Assembly: GCA_963663135.2 (NCBI GenBank)
Contig: CAXXRM010000002.1
Span: 310,001-374,000 of the forward strand
Source: Io17-Chloro-G2 sp963663135
GTDB taxonomy: Bacteria; Chloroflexota; Dehalococcoidia; Lucifugimonadales; UBA3495
Length of the DNA: 64,000 bases
Reading direction: 5' to 3'
This document shows positions 62,327 to 64,000 of the stretch, piece by piece (positions within the stretch are counted from its first letter, which is position 1; each line of letters begins with the position of its first letter). Position numbers and translations under genes: made by a program. A model generated the notes under the pieces. It did not search any database. It worked only from the letters and a program-made list of their open reading frames with translations, and was not told the origin of the DNA.

Positions 62327-63535
62327 CTAACGCAGGGCCAACATCCGGTCAAGAGCGACCTGGGAATCCCGGCGAATATCTTCCGGGACGGTGATTTGGT
62401 TGATTACTTCGCCGCGCTCCAGGCCCTCAAGCACCCACAGCAGGTACGCCGGATGAATGCGGTACATGGTGGAGCAGGGGCAGGTCACCGGGTCCAGGCA
62501 GAAGACCACCTTGTCCGGGTTGTTCAAGGCCAGCCGGTTGACCAGGCTGATTTCGGTCCCCACGGCCCATTGGGTTCCCGGCGCAGCCTCGTTGATGGTT
62601 TTCCGAATCATCTCGGTGGAACCGTTGACGTCGGCGGCCTGCACCGTTTCCATGGGGCACTCGGGATGCACCAGCACGGTAACATCGGGGTACCTCTCCC
62701 GGGCGGCCTCTATCTGCTTGACTGTGAACCGGGTATGCACCGAGCAGTGTCCCTGCCATAGGACCAGCTTGGCATCGCGCAATTGCTGAGGGGTGTTGCC
62801 GCCCATGGTGCGGAAGGGATTCCAGACGACCATTTCGTCGGGGGAAATTCCCAACTTAATGCCAGTGTTCCTACCCAAGTGCTGGTCGGGCAGAAACAGC
62901 AGTCTCTCGGCGTGTTCGAATCCCCATTGCATCACCGCGGTGGCGTTTGATGAGGTGCAGACCGCCCCGCGGTTACGGCCGCAGAGGGCCTTGATGCCGG
63001 CGATAGAGTTCATGTAGGTGATGGGGATGATGCCTCCGTGGCCGTCAAGCACGTCTTGCAGGTCGTCCCAGGCGTCATCCACGTCTTCCATAGGGGCCAT
63101 GTCGGCCATGGAGCAGCCGGCGGTTATGTTGGGCAATATCACCTGTTGGTGGGGGGCGCACAGGATGCAGGCGGTTTCGGCCATGAAATGCACGCCGCAA
63201 AACACTATGTGGTTGGCTTCGGGGCGGGACGCCGCTTCCTGGGACAGGAGGAAAGAGTCCCCCTGAAAGTCGGCATACTTGATGACTTCTTCCCGCTGGT
63301 AGTGATGGCCCAAGATGGCAACCGTTTCCCCCAACCGGCTTCTGACTTCGCGAATCCGTTGGTCCAGTTCATCCGCGCCCAGATGCAGGTATTCGTTGGG
63401 GATGCCCTGCCACCGGACGTTGACGGCAAATTCCTCCGCCAGAGACTTGGAGGGCAATTCATCCTCGGTTTTACAAAAAGCCGAGTGTTCCAGTTCAGTG
63501 ATCGGGATAGTTGCGGGACGGCTTCTGGTATTCAT
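62327..63535 (-). CDS. nadA: Quinolinate synthase
   Basis: The [4Fe-4S] enzyme joining iminoaspartate and dihydroxyacetone phosphate to give quinolinate. Blocks are VAILGHHYQREEVIKYADFQ, FCGVHFMAETACILCAPHQQ, ILPNITAGCSMADMA, GAVCTSSNATAVMQW, MVVWNPFRTMGG, HPECPMETVQAADVNGSTEM and CLDPVTCPCSTMYRIHP. The cluster Cys are in AETACIL, HPECPM and one of the TCPC cysteines. The N-terminal 45 residues are longer than in the short form. It lies 35 bases after miaB and before nadC. Confidence 0.95.
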   Translation of the reverse strand: MNTRSRPATIPITELEHSAFCKTEDELPSKSLAEEFAVNVRWQGIPNEYLHLGADELDQRIREVRSRLGETVAILGHHYQREEVIKYADFQGDSFLLSQEAASRPEANHIVFCGVHFMAETACILCAPHQQVILPNITAGCSMADMAPMEDVDDAWDDLQDVLDGHGGIIPITYMNSIAGIKALCGRNRGAVCTSSNATAVMQWGFEHAERLLFLPDQHLGRNTGIKLGISPDEMVVWNPFRTMGGNTPQQLRDAKLVLWQGHCSVHTRFTVKQIEAARERYPDVTVLVHPECPMETVQAADVNGSTEMIRKTINEAAPGTQWAVGTEISLVNRLALNNPDKVVFCLDPVTCPCSTMYRIHPAYLLWVLEGLERGEVINQITVPEDIRRDSQVALDRMLALR

Positions 63536-63570
63536 GGCATCACACTTCTAGTTAGGAATAGCACACCCGG

Positions 63571-64000
63571 TTAAACGGCTGCGACGACCCCCCGCAGCGA
63601 CCAGGGGCTTGCCTGGGTTATGGTGACATCGACCAAATTCCCCAGTTGGTCGGCCTCGTCTTCGAAAAAGACCAGTTTGTTGCTGCGGGTCCTCCCTTGC
63701 CACTTCCCCTTTTTGCGGTCCTCCACCAGGACCTCCATCCGGCTGCCGACGAGCTGGGAGTTAGTCTCCCGTTGGATGCTCTCCTGGAGAGCGTCTATTT
63801 GCTCCCTGCGGGATTTCTTCTCTTCCGGGGAAACATCGTCCTCCATGGTCCGGTGGGCGGTAGTGCCGGGGCGGCCAGAGTAGGCCGCACAGTGGACTTT
63901 GTCGAAGCGCAGGTCTGACACCAAATCCAAGGACCTCTGGAATTCCTCCCGGGTCTCACCGGGGAACCCGACAATGATGTCGGTGCTCATGGACGCTCCG
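63571..64000 (-). CDS. miaB: tRNA methylthiotransferase MiaB, C-terminal part (truncated by window)
   Basis: The end of a radical-SAM methylthiotransferase that adds the ms2 group to i6A37 of tRNA. The frame is open to the window edge. Visible parts are the end of the radical-SAM barrel (STDIIVGFPGETREEFQRSL, FDKVHCAAYSGRPGTTAHRT), a linker helix (RREQIDALQESIQRETNSQL) and the C-terminal TRAM domain (GKWQGRTRSNKLVFFEDEAD, VDVTITQASPWSLRGV). The N-terminal Cys clusters lie outside. NADA and NADC genes follow on the same strand. Confidence 0.9.
   Translation of the reverse strand, partial: GASMSTDIIVGFPGETREEFQRSLDLVSDLRFDKVHCAAYSGRPGTTAHRTMEDDVSPEEKKSRREQIDALQESIQRETNSQLVGSRMEVLVEDRKKGKWQGRTRSNKLVFFEDEADQLGNLVDVTITQASPWSLRGVVAAV

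Overview
The window looks like a chromosomal segment of an uncultured Chloroflexota bacterium, probably of the SAR202/Dehalococcoidia type. This is inferred from gene content: flavin-dependent monooxygenase, phosphotriesterase-like and D-aminoacylase enzymes, NIPSNAP proteins and many lipoprotein solute-binding proteins beside an ordinary bacterial core. No rRNA or taxonomic marker was searched. Coding is dense and mostly leftward from about 39.6 kb to the end. Before about 33 kb it is sparse and much interrupted.

1-17.1 kb is an accessory island of short orphan genes separated by long stretches without credible coding. It holds a duplicated pair of small helical genes, a DUF2283 remnant, a coiled-coil protein with a nuclease-like C-terminus, two tandem orphan Hint (intein-like) proteins, a ParB/MT-A70 adenine methyltransferase, an excisionase-like HTH protein and decayed IS3, IS630 and IS1182-type transposases. 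It ends at the 5' half of a tRNA-Thr(CGT) gene, so it is probably a decayed element, or pile of elements, inserted at that tRNA.

17.2-37.6 kb carries catabolic and lipoprotein genes: an LLM flavin oxidoreductase divergent from a phosphotriesterase-like hydrolase, a lipoprotein zinc peptidase, a TPP enzyme, alpha/beta hydrolases, DUF1330, a LivJ-type binding lipoprotein, a PAS-LuxR regulator, a beta-propeller lactonase, a double NIPSNAP protein and an amidohydrolase. Between 19.9 and 26.9 kb at least four genes are broken by frameshifts or a stop, which means either real decay or assembly errors.

37.8-47.9 kb is a D-aminoacylase followed by four tandem family 5 (peptide/nickel type) binding lipoproteins with no permease or ATPase. 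They form two transcription units that share the same promoter, the same leader sequence and the same spacing. D-aminoacyl peptides or similar compounds could be imported and hydrolysed by this set (inference).

48-64 kb is housekeeping: accC/accB, a ybeY-dnaX-ybaB-recR-recO operon with 4-nt overlaps, tRNA-Glu(TTC) with terminator, argC-nth, a PAC2 protein, an orphan protein with a doubled domain, an FmdB-type zinc ribbon, dtd, and miaB-nadA-nadC-dinB. A perfect 20-bp palindrome lies just upstream of nadC. No CRISPR array, rRNA or intact transposon was seen.
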